From Xenorhabdus kozodoii (lineage in GTDB: Bacteria > Pseudomonadota > Gammaproteobacteria > Enterobacterales > Enterobacteriaceae): DNA of 45,873 bases. The notes under the pieces were generated by a model that searched no databases, had not been told where the DNA came from, and saw only the letters and a program-made list of their open reading frames with translations. Location: contig NZ_NJCX01000008.1 in assembly GCF_002632875.1 (NCBI RefSeq), forward strand, positions 54,967 to 100,839. Direction: 5' to 3'. Below are positions 27,009 through 36,831 of the stretch, in pieces; positions within the stretch are counted from its first letter, which is position 1; each line of letters starts with the position of its first letter. Both the position numbers and the translations under genes were made by a program.

Positions 27009-27113
27009 TATACCAGTCGCCTTTCAAGATGCGTCTTATATCTCCCCGCGCAGCGGGGAGATATAAGCACTTCCATTGGTTTGCAAACTGCAATTTGAAG
27101 TTGGATTGGTATA
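27009..27113. repeat. Palindromic short interspersed element with a 15-bp perfect hairpin
   Basis: Imperfect terminal inverted repeats (TATACCAGTC... and ...GGATTGGTATA) enclose a perfect 15-bp stem, 27035-27049 with 27053-27067, and a GCA loop. The outer arms share TTTCAAG and TTGAAG words with two related elements in this window (29888-30047 and 35251-35302). It resembles the ERIC/MITE-like repeats of Xenorhabdus and Photorhabdus. The rest of the 330-bp luxS-27129 gap is featureless AT-rich sequence. Confidence 0.65.
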
Positions 27114-27128
27114 GATGGTTTCAATTTA

Positions 27129-27551
27129 TTGGTGGAAATTGAAAGTAATATTCATGTTTACCCCAGTAACAGTATCAATAGAATAATTACTCATTCTTTT
27201 TTACATGCTTTTATGAGAAAGTCATGTAAATCAGCATTGGATTGGCTTCATGTGGAATTAAATAAATTAAATTCACCCATTAAGGGAGTGAAATTTGTTA
27301 CAAATTATTTAGATAAGGGTAGGCAATATAACCAAATTAACATATTGGGGAATGTAGGGGCTTATGACATCAATAAATCTTATTCTGATATAGGTTATTC
27401 TTACTATCCAATCACATTCTCAGAATTTAATTATTTAAAATCTAATCAAGAATTATTTGAGAGTCCAAATATAGAAAAATTGGAGGTTAAGATGATGATC
27501 AATGAGGATGATAATAATAGAAGAAAGCGATTTCATTGTGATATCTTGTAA
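27129..27551 (+). CDS. Hypothetical protein, AT-rich orphan ORF
   Basis: I do not recognise this protein. The frame opens with TTG at 27129 (140 residues); the first ATG is at 27213 (112 residues). It is rich in Asn, Ile, Lys and Tyr, with no signal peptide, membrane segment or known motif. The stretch DKGRQYNQINILGNVGAYDINK is the most protein-like part. Base use is clearly more AT-rich than in luxS or corB. It lies right after a palindromic element, where E. coli has no gene, so it may be a transferred gene or a gene remnant. No clear ribosome binding site precedes either start. Confidence 0.4.
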   Translation: MVEIESNIHVYPSNSINRIITHSFLHAFMRKSCKSALDWLHVELNKLNSPIKGVKFVTNYLDKGRQYNQINILGNVGAYDINKSYSDIGYSYYPITFSEFNYLKSNQELFESPNIEKLEVKMMINEDDNNRRKRFHCDIL

Positions 27552-27711
27552 CATGAATTTTAAAAATAGAATTTAACCCAAATTCTGTTTAAGTAGAATT
27601 TGGGTTAAATCTGTATGTTCTCCACTATAAATATATGGTTATTCTATTACTTAACCTTTCGTTATACATTAGGAAAATAGGGTTAGGTATTAGTGCATTA
27701 TGATAGTTGGG

Positions 27712-29007
27712 TTATTTACTCGATTTTATGCTTTGCCCTGTACTTTTGTTCATTGGTGCTACACGAACCTGCTTGATAACATTATCGTGTACTGCAAGAA
27801 CCTCGAAATTGTAATCATTGATCTGCACTTGAGCGTTAAATTCAGGAATTTCACCTAATTCTTCCAGGATCATTCCATTCATTGTCCTTGGGCCATCTTC
27901 AGGAAGCGCCCAACCGAAGGCCTTATTTAATTCACGGATATTGGCCGTACCATCAACCAGCACAGTGCCGTCACTTTGCGGAAGGACTTCTTCTGCCAAA
28001 GTCGGGGACATAGAAGTGGTAAAATCGCCAACAATTTCTTCCAAAATATCCTCAACAGTCACTAGCCCTTGAATATCGCCATATTCATCAACGATCAGGC
28101 CAGCCTTCTGTTTATTACGTTGGAAATTAATAAGTTGGATATTTAATGGTGTGCTAACGGGGATGAAGTAGATTTTATCTGCGGCTTTGATCAAATTTCT
28201 TTTTGTAAATTCCTTTTTCTCCATCATCAGCCGATAGGCTTCACGCACCCGGAGCATACCGATAGCATCATCGAGGGAATCTCGGTATAACACAATACGT
28301 CCATGTGGAGAGTGTGTTAGTTGCCTGATAACGGATTTCCAGTCATCGTTAATATCAATACCGACAATTTCATTACGAGGGATCATAATGTCACCAACGG
28401 TGACTTTCTCAAGATCTAATATTGAGATCAACATGTCCTGATTGCGGCGTGATAGGTTGGTGTTTGATTCATTTACAATTGTGCGTAGCTCATCTTTGCT
28501 GACTGCATCATTGCGGATATTAGCGGTTTTGATACCCAAACAACGCATAAACAGTAAACTGATCCGATTAAATGCCCAAACAAGAGGCAGCATAATTTTT
28601 TCTAAGGGGCGTAACAGAAAGCTACTTGGGAAGGCTACCTTTTCAGGGTAAAGGGCTGCGATGGTCTTTGGCATTACTTCTGAAAAAATGAGAATAATAA
28701 ACGTGAGTACCCCTGTTGCAATGGCAACACCGACATCACCATAGAGTCGCATACCAACAATAGTAGCCAGGGAGGAAGCTAGGATATTGACAAGATTATT
28801 ACCGATAAGGATAAGGCTAATAAGTCTATCCGGATGACGCAGCAGAGATTCAACCCTGCGTGCGGGATGGCTTCCTTGCTTAGCTAAATGACGTAAGCGA
28901 TATCGGTTGATTGTCATCATGCTAGTTTCTGAGGCAGAAAAATAGGCTGAAACAATAACCATGGCAACAAGAATGATAATCAGTGTACTTGTTGAGATGT
29001 TCTCCAA
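27712..29007 (-). CDS. CorB/YfjD-type membrane protein with CBS domains (HlyC/CorC family)
   Basis: Likely inner-membrane transporter or regulator of magnesium/cobalt efflux. The 431-residue protein has an N-terminal DUF21 (CNNM-type) domain of about four hydrophobic segments (to ~190), with SASETSMMTINRYRLRHLA, then a CBS pair (~200-330: GDIMIPRNEIVGID, GLIVDEYGDIQGLVTVEDILEEIVGDF), then a C-terminal CorC/HlyC domain from ~345. The start is TTG at 29007, supported by AGGAAGG 9 bases upstream. E. coli yfjD lies in the same place, near ypjD and ffh. ypjD ends 55 bp upstream, so the two are probably one operon on the minus strand. Confidence 0.92.
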   Translation of the reverse strand: MENISTSTLIIILVAMVIVSAYFSASETSMMTINRYRLRHLAKQGSHPARRVESLLRHPDRLISLILIGNNLVNILASSLATIVGMRLYGDVGVAIATGVLTFIILIFSEVMPKTIAALYPEKVAFPSSFLLRPLEKIMLPLVWAFNRISLLFMRCLGIKTANIRNDAVSKDELRTIVNESNTNLSRRNQDMLISILDLEKVTVGDIMIPRNEIVGIDINDDWKSVIRQLTHSPHGRIVLYRDSLDDAIGMLRVREAYRLMMEKKEFTKRNLIKAADKIYFIPVSTPLNIQLINFQRNKQKAGLIVDEYGDIQGLVTVEDILEEIVGDFTTSMSPTLAEEVLPQSDGTVLVDGTANIRELNKAFGWALPEDGPRTMNGMILEELGEIPEFNAQVQINDYNFEVLAVHDNVIKQVRVAPMNKSTGQSIKSSK

Positions 29008-29062
29008 AACAGAATTCCTTCCTAATATTTATACAAATTGGCTTTAATAATAATTTAACTTA

Positions 29063-29854
29063 TTAATAAACCATCATTTCCTGTAATAGCCTGCTGCCGA
29101 AAAAAGCAAGTGTCAGAATAAATGCCCCAATCAAATTGAACCAAATAACGCGCTTGCCGCGCCACCCTTCATGATAATGTCCCCAAAGCAAAATAACGTA
29201 AACAAACCATGCAATGATAGATAAAACAGATTTATGGATATTTTCTTTACTGAAAATATCATCCATGTACATGATGCCAGTGCATAGCGTCAATGTTAGT
29301 AAAATGACACCAACTTGGGTAATGTGAAACATTTTTCGCTCAATTGCCATCAATGGCGGGATGCCAGAAGCAAAGGTGAGTTTTTTCTTTTTAAGCTGGT
29401 GATCCAACCAACCAAGTTGCAATGCATAAAGCGCGGCGATGAGTAAAGTGGCATAGCCAAGTAATGCCAGCCCGATATGAACAAATAATTCGACGCTATT
29501 TTCAAGATGTGTAATGAATTCTCCAGGCATCATGCTAGTCAATATCAAATTGATCATGGCAAAGCTGTAAACAATTGGCAGTAAAAACCATGCACGACCT
29601 CGGAACGCGACGACTGTCATGATGATACACATAAGCAAGCTGACAATTGAACCTAAATTCAATAGGGTGAGATTTTGCCCGCTGCTGACATGAAAAACTT
29701 GGTATTTCAATGCAATTGCGTGAGCGGCTAACGCGACAATTGCGAAAGAAAGTGCCAGTTTTTGATAACTGTTTTGTTGGCGCAATAAACCTGGCACGAT
29801 GAGCGTCAGGCTAATGAGATAGGCAAATAAAGCAATAATTGAAAATATCAGCAT
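29063..29854 (-). CDS. ypjD: YpjD, CcsA-like inner-membrane protein
   Basis: A 263-residue, very hydrophobic protein with about eight membrane spans, of the CcsA/cytochrome c assembly-like family; E. coli YpjD has the same length and also stands divergent to ffh. Visible are the conserved WLDHQLKKKKL loop, the GIPPLMAIERKMFHITQVGVILLTLTL segment and the terminal RVIWFNLIGAFILTLAFFGSRLLQEMM. Its biochemical role is not established; a link to the neighbouring CorB-type protein has been proposed for the family. Confidence 0.9.
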   Translation of the reverse strand: MLIFSIIALFAYLISLTLIVPGLLRQQNSYQKLALSFAIVALAAHAIALKYQVFHVSSGQNLTLLNLGSIVSLLMCIIMTVVAFRGRAWFLLPIVYSFAMINLILTSMMPGEFITHLENSVELFVHIGLALLGYATLLIAALYALQLGWLDHQLKKKKLTFASGIPPLMAIERKMFHITQVGVILLTLTLCTGIMYMDDIFSKENIHKSVLSIIAWFVYVILLWGHYHEGWRGKRVIWFNLIGAFILTLAFFGSRLLQEMMVY

Positions 29855-29887
29855 AACGTTTATCGTTTTCGCAATAGTGTTTAATAG

Positions 29888-30047
29888 TATATCCTCTACC
29901 TTTCAAGCTGCCGTTTTGTTGGCTGTACTTAATCCTTTCTGGTCACATATTCTTTTAATTATATGTTTTGGGGATTACATAGTTAATTATGTGATTATGA
30001 ATGATTTCCCTTACCGTTTTAGTGCAACTTGAAATCCATTGGGTATG
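29888..30047. repeat. Palindromic short interspersed element, second type
   Basis: Ends TATATCC...TTTCAAGCTGC and GCAACTTGAAATCCATTGGGTATGG are imperfect inverted repeats; the interior has the dyad ATTACATA/TTATGTGAT. It fills much of the ypjD-ffh gap. Confidence 0.55.
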
Positions 30048-30207
30048 GATTGAACCTGAAATTTAAGTATACCGCTAGCAGGAGCAGCCTCCAACCGTTG
30101 TTAATCATACTTGGGAATCTCTTTGCAGAGATCACATGATCATCGTGCTATAATTCGCAAAATTTGCCTTACAGGTAGACCCACTTGTAGATATCTGAGC
30201 TGAGACA

Positions 30208-31569
30208 ATGTTTGATAATTTAACTGACAGACTATCGCGCACATTGCGCAATATCAGTGGTCGTGGACGGCTGACTGAAGATAATATTAAAGATACGCTG
30301 CGTGAAGTTCGTATGGCTTTGCTCGAAGCGGATGTTGCATTGCCTGTCGTGCGTGATTTTATTGCACGAGTCAAAGAAAGCGCGGTGGGGCATGAGGTTA
30401 ACAAAAGCCTGACACCCGGTCAGGAATTCGTCAAAATCGTTCAGAATGAATTGGTTAAGGCGATGGGAGAGGTTAACAGTGAACTTAACCTTTCTACACA
30501 GCCTCCCGCTGTGGTTCTTATGGCTGGTTTACAAGGTGCCGGTAAAACGACCAGCGTTGCTAAATTAGGTAAGTTGCTAAAAGAGAAAAACAAGAAAAAA
30601 GTCTTGGTTGTTTCTGCTGACGTATACCGCCCAGCGGCGATCAAACAGCTTGAAACCTTGTCTGAAACGGTTGGAATTGACTTTTTCCCATCCAATCCAC
30701 AGGAAAAACCGGTTGATATTGTCAATAAAGCACTCCAACATGCTAAGCTGAAATTCTATGATGTGCTGTTAGTCGATACAGCCGGCCGTCTGCATGTTGA
30801 TGAAGCCATGATGGATGAAATCAAAGCGGTTCATGCAGCGATCAATCCAATCGAAACCCTGTTTGTTGTCGATGCAATGACAGGTCAAGATGCGGCAAAT
30901 ACAGCAAAAGCATTCAATGAGGCATTGCCATTAACCGGTGTTGTTTTGACCAAAGTCGATGGTGATGCGCGTGGCGGGGCAGCTCTTTCTATCCGCCATA
31001 TCACGGGTAAGCCCATTAAATTCCTTGGTGTTGGCGAAAAAACCGAGGCACTAGAACCTTTCCATCCTGATCGCATTGCATCCCGCATTTTGGGTATGGG
31101 AGACATGCTTTCACTGATCGAAGAAATTGAAAGCAAAGTTGACCGTACCCAAGCGGAAAAATTAGCGTCTAAACTGAAAAAAGGCGATGGATTTGATTTA
31201 AGTGATTTTCTTGAACAGCTTAAGCAGATGCGTAACATGGGCGGAATGACTAGCATGCTGAGCAAAATGCCAGGAATGTCGCAGATCCCTGATACAGTCA
31301 AATCCCAAATGGATGACAAAGTTCTGGTTAAAATGGAAGCCATTATTAATTCCATGACGCGTAAAGAGCGTGAAAAACCAGAAATTATTAAAGGTTCTCG
31401 TAAGCGTCGTATTGCGATGGGTTCGGGTACACAGGTACAGGATGTCAACCGCTTGCTGAAACAGTTTGATGAAATGCAGCGTATGATGAAAAAAATGAAG
31501 AAAGGTGGCTTGGCAAAAATGATGCGAGGCATGAAAGGTATGCTGCCACCGGGAATTATGGGGCGATAA
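30208..31569 (+). CDS. ffh: Signal recognition particle protein Ffh
   Basis: GTPase that with 4.5S RNA targets nascent inner-membrane proteins to FtsY. It has 453 residues, as in E. coli. The N-domain (1-~85) is followed by the G-domain with GLQGAGKTT at 107-115, [24 protein letters not shown] and the [14 protein letters not shown] element, then the methionine-rich M-domain ([36 protein letters not shown]). The RNA-binding [25 protein letters not shown] segment is intact. It is divergent from ypjD and precedes the rpsP operon. Confidence 0.98.
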   Translation: MFDNLTDRLSRTLRNISGRGRLTEDNIKDTLREVRMALLEADVALPVVRDFIARVKESAVGHEVNKSLTPGQEFVKIVQNELVKAMGEVNSELNLSTQPPAVVLMAGLQGAGKTTSVAKLGKLLKEKNKKKVLVVSADVYRPAAIKQLETLSETVGIDFFPSNPQEKPVDIVNKALQHAKLKFYDVLLVDTAGRLHVDEAMMDEIKAVHAAINPIETLFVVDAMTGQDAANTAKAFNEALPLTGVVLTKVDGDARGGAALSIRHITGKPIKFLGVGEKTEALEPFHPDRIASRILGMGDMLSLIEEIESKVDRTQAEKLASKLKKGDGFDLSDFLEQLKQMRNMGGMTSMLSKMPGMSQIPDTVKSQMDDKVLVKMEAIINSMTRKEREKPEIIKGSRKRRIAMGSGTQVQDVNRLLKQFDEMQRMMKKMKKGGLAKMMRGMKGMLPPGIMGR

Positions 31570-31602
31570 TCAACAAAGTTGCGAAAGAAAATGTTCTTTG
31601 GA

Positions 31603-31630
31603 TTGCTTTTTGCGCCAAAGTGAGTAAAAT
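31603..31630 (+). promoter_or_regulatory. Promoter of the rpsP operon
   Basis: TTGCTT (31603-31608), 16 bp, TAAAAT (31625-31630), then TTTCGGGC as a GC-rich discriminator. Confidence 0.65.
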
Positions 31631-31649
31631 TTTCGGGCTTTTTAATGGA

Positions 31650-31687
31650 CAGCCGGACTCCGTTCCTCGATGGAGTCTGGTTGTTTT
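31650..31687 (+). promoter_or_regulatory. rpsP leader hairpin (possible attenuator)
   Basis: CAGCCGGACTCC (31650-31661) pairs with GGAGTCTGGTTG (31672-31683) over 12 positions (two G-U pairs) and is followed by TTTT, 20 bases before the rpsP start. It could terminate early or serve in ribosomal-protein feedback. Confidence 0.55.
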
Positions 31688-31706
31688 GCTAACTAATGAG
31701 GATGTT

Positions 31707-31955
31707 ATGGTAACAATTCGTTTAGCTCGTGGCGGCGCAAAAAAGCGTCCGTTTTATCAAGTAGTCGTGACCGATAGCCGCAATGCGCGTGATGGTCGTT
31801 TTATTGAGCGTGTTGGTTTCTTCAACCCAATCGCTTCAGGACAAGCAGAAGCTCTGCGTTTAGATCTGGACCGTATCGAACACTGGGTTGGTCTGGGTGC
31901 ATCTGTGTCTGATCGTGTTGCTGCACTGATCAAAGACGCTAAGAAAGCAGCTTAA
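31707..31955 (+). CDS. rpsP: 30S ribosomal protein S16
   Basis: Small-subunit protein needed for 30S assembly, 82 residues as in E. coli, starting [28 protein letters not shown]31707 follows TGAGGATGTT; the frame is open back to 31620 but that stretch is the leader hairpin, not protein. First gene of rpsP-rimM-trmD-rplS, with an 18-bp gap to rimM. Confidence 0.97.
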   Translation: MVTIRLARGGAKKRPFYQVVVTDSRNARDGRFIERVGFFNPIASGQAEALRLDLDRIEHWVGLGASVSDRVAALIKDAKKAA

Positions 31956-31973
31956 TCTGTCGCGGTGGTAACA

Positions 31974-32522
31974 ATGAGCAAACAATCTGGCCTTAAGCAC
32001 CCTGTTGAGCCAATTGTATTGGGGAAATTGGGGTCTGCGTATGGCATTCGTGGTTGGCTCAGAGTTTTTTCTTCCACCGAACATGCCGAAGACATTTTTG
32101 AATATCAACCGTGGTTTATTCAACGCTCAGGCCAATGGCAGCACATTGAGCTGGAGGCGTGGAAATACCACAATCAGGATATTATCGTCAAAATCAAAGG
32201 GTTTGACGATCGGGATGCGGTGAATTTACTCACTAACTGTGAAGTTATGGTGGATTCTAGCCAATTACCAGAACTGGAAGAGGGTGATTATTACTGGAAA
32301 GACCTTGTTGGTTGCCAAGTGGTAAACACCGTCGGTTATCACCTTGGAACCATTCATGACATGATGGAAACAGGGTCTAACGATGTGATGGTCATAAAAG
32401 CAAACCTGAAAGATGCATTCGGTATCAAGGAGCGGCTGGTTCCGTTTCTTGATGGGCAGGTTATCAAGAAAGTCGATCTTTCTACCAGAATCATTGAGGT
32501 AGACTGGGATCCTAGTTTTTAA
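31974..32522 (+). CDS. rimM: Ribosome maturation factor RimM
   Basis: Binds S19 and helps mature the 30S head. From ATG31974 it is 182 residues, equal to E. coli, beginning [33 protein letters not shown]; a GTG at 31965 in frame is an unlikely alternative. The N-terminal beta-barrel domain is followed by the PRC-barrel ([38 protein letters not shown]). Second gene of the operon. Confidence 0.97.
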   Translation: MSKQSGLKHPVEPIVLGKLGSAYGIRGWLRVFSSTEHAEDIFEYQPWFIQRSGQWQHIELEAWKYHNQDIIVKIKGFDDRDAVNLLTNCEVMVDSSQLPELEEGDYYWKDLVGCQVVNTVGYHLGTIHDMMETGSNDVMVIKANLKDAFGIKERLVPFLDGQVIKKVDLSTRIIEVDWDPSF

Positions 32523-32559
32523 TCTCCGGTAAAAACGGTTCAAATGAGTGGGACGCAGT

Positions 32560-33312
32560 ATGTGGATTGGGGTTATTAGCCTGTTTCCTGAAATGTTCCG
32601 CGCAATAACCGATTACGGGGTAACTGGTCGGGCAGTAAAAAATGGCCTGCTGAGCATCGAATGCTGGAATCCACGGGATTTTACCTACGACCGGCATCGT
32701 ACTGTTGATGATCGCCCTTATGGCGGTGGTCCAGGCATGCTGATGATGGTTCAACCATTACGCGAAGCCATTCATGCAGCTAAAGCTTCGGCGGGTGATG
32801 GTGCAAAGGTGATTTATCTTTCACCTCAGGGGCGCAAACTCGAACAACAGGGAGTTTGTGAACTAGCCGCAAATGAGAAGTTAATTCTGGTTTGCGGGCG
32901 TTATGAAGGTATTGATGAGCGTATTATCCAAACCGAAATTGACGAAGAATGGTCTGTCGGTGATTACGTTCTTAGCGGGGGAGAGCTTCCTGCAATGACG
33001 ATGATTGACTCAATATCGCGGTTTATTCCGGGAGTATTGGGGCGTCAAGCATCGGCAGAAGAAGACTCGTTCGCTGATGGATTGTTGGATTGCCCTCATT
33101 ATACTCGCCCTGAGATGTTAGATGGTATGGAGGTTCCGCCAGTTTTGCTGTCGGGAAACCATGCTGAAATTAATCGCTGGCGAATGAAACAGTCGCTTGG
33201 CCGAACTTGGTTGAGAAGGCCCGAACTTCTAGAAAGCCTAGCTCTGACTGACGAGCAAAGGATGTTGCTATCTGAATTCCAACGGGAATATCAAGAACAG
33301 GCAACGAATTAA
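32560..33312 (+). CDS. trmD: tRNA (guanine-N1)-methyltransferase
   Basis: Methylates G37 of tRNAs with SAM, preventing +1 frameshifts. It is a SPOUT enzyme with the trefoil-knot segments [39 protein letters not shown] and [27 protein letters not shown]. From ATG32560 it has 250 residues (E. coli 255, the C-terminal tail being shorter here). A GTG at 32548 in frame has no similarity upstream of [13 protein letters not shown]. Located between rimM and rplS. Confidence 0.97.
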   Translation: MWIGVISLFPEMFRAITDYGVTGRAVKNGLLSIECWNPRDFTYDRHRTVDDRPYGGGPGMLMMVQPLREAIHAAKASAGDGAKVIYLSPQGRKLEQQGVCELAANEKLILVCGRYEGIDERIIQTEIDEEWSVGDYVLSGGELPAMTMIDSISRFIPGVLGRQASAEEDSFADGLLDCPHYTRPEMLDGMEVPPVLLSGNHAEINRWRMKQSLGRTWLRRPELLESLALTDEQRMLLSEFQREYQEQATN

Positions 33313-33361
33313 TCCAGACATATCCTGTGAAGGGATGTCTTTGATATATCAGTTTACCTAG

Positions 33362-33730
<369 letters not shown>

Positions 33731-33761
33731 TACGCTTTTGCTACATCCGAAAGTTATAGTT

Positions 33762-33790
33762 AAAGGCCAGCGTATATGCTGGCCTTTTTA
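33762..33790 (+). terminator. rpsP operon terminator
   Basis: AAAGGCCAGC (33762-33771) pairs with GCTGGCCTTT (33778-33787), followed by more T residues. Confidence 0.9.
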
Positions 33791-33838
33791 CATTCTAAAT
33801 CAAGGTAGTTATCTGTTTCAGTTGAGGGTTACAGTAAA

Positions 33839-35182
33839 TTACATAAAAGTACTGACTAAAATATACCCTACCGCACAGGCACTACTGACACCAATCAGCC
33901 CAGGTAAAATAAAGCTGTGGTTGATAATGAATTTCCCGATTTTTGTTGTACCTGAACGGTCAAAACCAATACAAGCCAGATCGCTTGGATAAGTAGGCAA
34001 AACAAAATAGCCATAAGCAGCAGGGAAGAAAGCAATCAGAAGTTTAGGATCAACCCCAAGTTGCAACCCCATCGGTGCAATAGCTGTTAAGGCTGCGGCT
34101 TGGCTGTTAACCAGTTTTGATACCAAAAACAACACAAGGGCATAAGTCCATGGTTGTGCCTGGACAACATCTTCTAAGACCAGCTTTAATTCACCTAAAT
34201 GTGAGTGAAAGAAAGTATCACTCATCCATGCCACACCAAAGACAGAAAAAATCGCAACCATACCCGCTTTAAACACGGCACCATTGGCGATTTCACTGGT
34301 TTTGACTTTACAGGTCATCAGTATGATAGAGCCTGCAATTAGCATCATCATCTGGATCACCAGGTTCATGGAAAGGGGTTTTAATACGCCTTTTACTTCA
34401 AAAGAAGGGCGTAAATTAGTAAATGCACCGAACAAGACGACGACGGCAATGGCGGCAAAGAAAATCCAAGTCGCCCAATAAGCCTGTTTAGGAAAAACTT
34501 GATCTAACAGGGTGTCTGAACCACCATAAATAAACTCACGTTGTTTGGGATCTTTGATTTTCGTTTGGAATTCTTCATCCAGATCAAGATCTTTTCCCCG
34601 ACGTAAACTCCATAATGCCGCAAGCATTACCCCAGTGAGTGACGCAGGTATTGAAACAACCAAAATTTCCAGCATCCCGTATGCCTGGCCAATACCATGA
34701 CTGGCAGCAATAATTGACACCAAAGAAACAACGGCAACAGAGACAGGAGAAGCTGTAATTGCCATTTGGGAAGCGACAGAGGCAACAGCCATTGGCCGTT
34801 CAGGACGAATACCCTTTTTCAAGGCAATATCGCCAATGATTGGAAACATGGTATAAACCACATGACCAGTTCCACAGAGAAAAGTGAGCATCCAGGTTGT
34901 CAACGGTGCCAAGATGGTGATGTGTTGCGGATGGCGGCGTAGCAAGCGCTCTGCAAATTGCATCATGACATTAAGGCCACCTGCTGTTTGTAGAACAGAT
35001 GCACAACCGATCACGGCAAGAATGGTGAGCATCACATCGACAGGGGGTTTACCTGGTTCCAAGCCAAAGATAAATGTCAGTATAAAAAGCCCAATACCAC
35101 TGATCAGTCCCAACCCCATCCCCGCATAACGCGTACCTATCAATAAGCATATGATTATTATGGCAAATTGTAGCGTTATCAT
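33839..35182 (-). CDS. dcuB: Anaerobic C4-dicarboxylate antiporter, DcuA/DcuB family (DcuB-like)
   Basis: Exchanges fumarate, malate or aspartate for succinate across the inner membrane in anaerobic respiration. It has 447 residues (E. coli DcuB 446) and 10-12 membrane segments. Family stretches are LEPGKPPVDVMLTI, LCGTGHVVYTMFPIIGDIALKKGIRPERPMA, ASPVSVAVVSLV, KLVNSQAAALTAI and PTYPSDLACIGFDRSGTTKIGKFIINHSFILPGLIG. Overall match favours DcuB over DcuA. ATG35182 follows AAGGACTG. It is convergent with rplS and is an insertion relative to the E. coli rplS-aroF order. Confidence 0.9.
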   Translation of the reverse strand: MITLQFAIIIICLLIGTRYAGMGLGLISGIGLFILTFIFGLEPGKPPVDVMLTILAVIGCASVLQTAGGLNVMMQFAERLLRRHPQHITILAPLTTWMLTFLCGTGHVVYTMFPIIGDIALKKGIRPERPMAVASVASQMAITASPVSVAVVSLVSIIAASHGIGQAYGMLEILVVSIPASLTGVMLAALWSLRRGKDLDLDEEFQTKIKDPKQREFIYGGSDTLLDQVFPKQAYWATWIFFAAIAVVVLFGAFTNLRPSFEVKGVLKPLSMNLVIQMMMLIAGSIILMTCKVKTSEIANGAVFKAGMVAIFSVFGVAWMSDTFFHSHLGELKLVLEDVVQAQPWTYALVLFLVSKLVNSQAAALTAIAPMGLQLGVDPKLLIAFFPAAYGYFVLPTYPSDLACIGFDRSGTTKIGKFIINHSFILPGLIGVSSACAVGYILVSTFM

Positions 35183-35250
35183 ATCAGTCCTTAATAATTG
35201 ATTAAAAATAAATACAAGTTGGTCATACAGGCTTTTGTATCTGCATAATT

Positions 35251-35302
35251 TATACCCTCATCTTCCAGGCTGTTGGTTGTAGCTTGAAATCTATTGGGTA
35301 TA
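35251..35302. repeat. 52-bp TATACCC...GGGTATA palindromic element
   Basis: Seven-base perfect terminal inverted repeats TATACCC and GGGTATA frame TTCCAGGCTG and AGCTTGAAAT arms. Same family as the elements at 27009 and 29888. It lies in the 546-bp dcuB-aroF gap, the remainder of which is very AT-rich and holds the aroF control region. Confidence 0.65.
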
Positions 35303-35597
35303 GCTATCATGTGTAAAAATTGTTTTATAGTTTCATAACAACACTAAAAATACATATTAATATTATTAGAATATTTATATAAAAATGAGATTGAGATCTT
35401 GTTTTTATTATTTGATTTATAAAGATATTTACTTTTGTAGTAAATGAGTTGCAAGTGGTTAATAAAACATTTCCATTTGAGTTTGATTGTTAGTTTTAAT
35501 TTACATCGTATTAACGTTAAAGAATGTTTATATATTGTTTAATGAAATTAAGTCTTAATGATTTATTATCCTGTTTATAGTATCAAGAACTATAATG

Positions 35598-35671
35598 TGT
35601 AATTTATTATTTACACATATCTTGATATGTTTACATTTTTGGATTGTATTCTTTACGGTGTGTGGTATGTT
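35598..35671 (+). promoter_or_regulatory. aroF control region with a strong TyrR box and promoter
   Basis: TGTAAT-N6-TTTACA at 35598-35615 matches 11 of 12 bases of the TyrR consensus. A TTTACA half-site follows at 35630-35635. A promoter with -35 TTGTAT (35644-35649), 16 bp, and extended -10 TGG-TATGTT (35666-35671) lies just downstream, so bound TyrR would repress aroF-tyrA as in E. coli. Confidence 0.65.
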
Positions 35672-35728
35672 ATCCCCTAGACACTTAAAGAAGCATTAAA
35701 CAGACGAAACAAAGCAAGGCAGGTAGAA

Positions 35729-36823
35729 ATGATCATACAAAAAGACGCTCTGAATAACGTTCATATTCTTGATGAACAGGTTCTCATCACTCCAAAAGAG
35801 TTGAAGCAGAAATACCCATTGAATAGCAATGATCTACATGCCATCACAAACGCACGTAATACGGTTGCTGACATTATTCAGCATCGTGATCCTCGTTTAT
35901 TAGTGGTATGTGGTCCATGTTCAATTCATGATGTGGATGCTGCCCTGGACTATGCCCGCCGTTTGAAAGTGCTCTCTGCTGAACTGAGTGATTGTCTGTA
36001 TATTGTTATGCGTGTCTATTTTGAAAAGCCCCGTACAACCGTTGGTTGGAAAGGCTTGATTAGCGATCCTGATATGGATGGTTCATTTGATATGGATGCA
36101 GGGTTGCATATTGCTCGCCGTTTGTTGTTGAACCTGGTAGAAATGGGATTGCCATTGGCTAATGAGGCACTTGATCCCAATAATCCACAATACTTAGGGG
36201 ATCTGTTTAGCTGGTCAGCCATTGGCGCCAGAACAACGGAATCTCAAACTCATCGCGAAATGGCTTCGGGATTGTCTGTACCCGTCGGATTTAAAAATGG
36301 CACTGATGGTAATTTGAATACCGCAATTAATGCCATGAAAGCAGCAGCAATGCCTCATCGCTTTATGGGAATAAATCAGTCAGGTCAAGTGTGTTTGCTA
36401 CAAACTCAGGGGAATCCGAATGGGCATGTCATCTTACGTGGTGGTGCAGTGCCTAATTATAGTGCAGAACATGTCGCTGATTGTGAGCGCCAAATGATAA
36501 AAGCAGGGTTGATACCATCGTTGATGATTGATTGCAGTCACGGTAATTCCAGTAAAGATTTTCGTCGCCAGAGCGTCGTTGTGGACTCGGTTGCTGAACA
36601 GGTTATGTCTGGAAATCAATCCATCATTGGTATTATGTTGGAAAGCCATATTAACGAGGGCAATCAACCCTCCGAACAGCCCCGTTCTGAGATGAAATAT
36701 GGTGTTTCTGTAACGGATGCTTGTATTAGCTGGCAGACTACGGAGCAAATCTTGAAAAAATTGCATCAAAAAATCGCTCCACATTTGGCTAATCGAAATA
36801 TGACAATGAAAAAAACAGGATAA
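35729..36823 (+). CDS. aroF: 3-deoxy-7-phosphoheptulonate synthase, tyrosine-sensitive
   Basis: First step of the shikimate pathway: phosphoenolpyruvate plus erythrose 4-phosphate give DAHP. It has 364 residues (E. coli AroF 356, with two extra N-terminal residues and a C-terminal tail here). Motifs: [45 protein letters not shown], and the C-terminal [20 protein letters not shown]. The N-terminal [10 protein letters not shown] includes the Asn of the tyrosine-feedback site known in E. coli. ATG35729 follows GGCAGG. tyrA follows after 8 bp; the operon and the TyrR box identify the tyrosine isoenzyme. Confidence 0.96.
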   Translation: MIIQKDALNNVHILDEQVLITPKELKQKYPLNSNDLHAITNARNTVADIIQHRDPRLLVVCGPCSIHDVDAALDYARRLKVLSAELSDCLYIVMRVYFEKPRTTVGWKGLISDPDMDGSFDMDAGLHIARRLLLNLVEMGLPLANEALDPNNPQYLGDLFSWSAIGARTTESQTHREMASGLSVPVGFKNGTDGNLNTAINAMKAAAMPHRFMGINQSGQVCLLQTQGNPNGHVILRGGAVPNYSAEHVADCERQMIKAGLIPSLMIDCSHGNSSKDFRRQSVVVDSVAEQVMSGNQSIIGIMLESHINEGNQPSEQPRSEMKYGVSVTDACISWQTTEQILKKLHQKIAPHLANRNMTMKKTG

Positions 36824-36831
36824 CCACTATC

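Noticed and set aside
35195-35212. FNR-like TTGAT-N4-AATAA upstream of dcuB
   Set aside because: Only one half-site is good and it lies too close to the start codon to act as an activator site.
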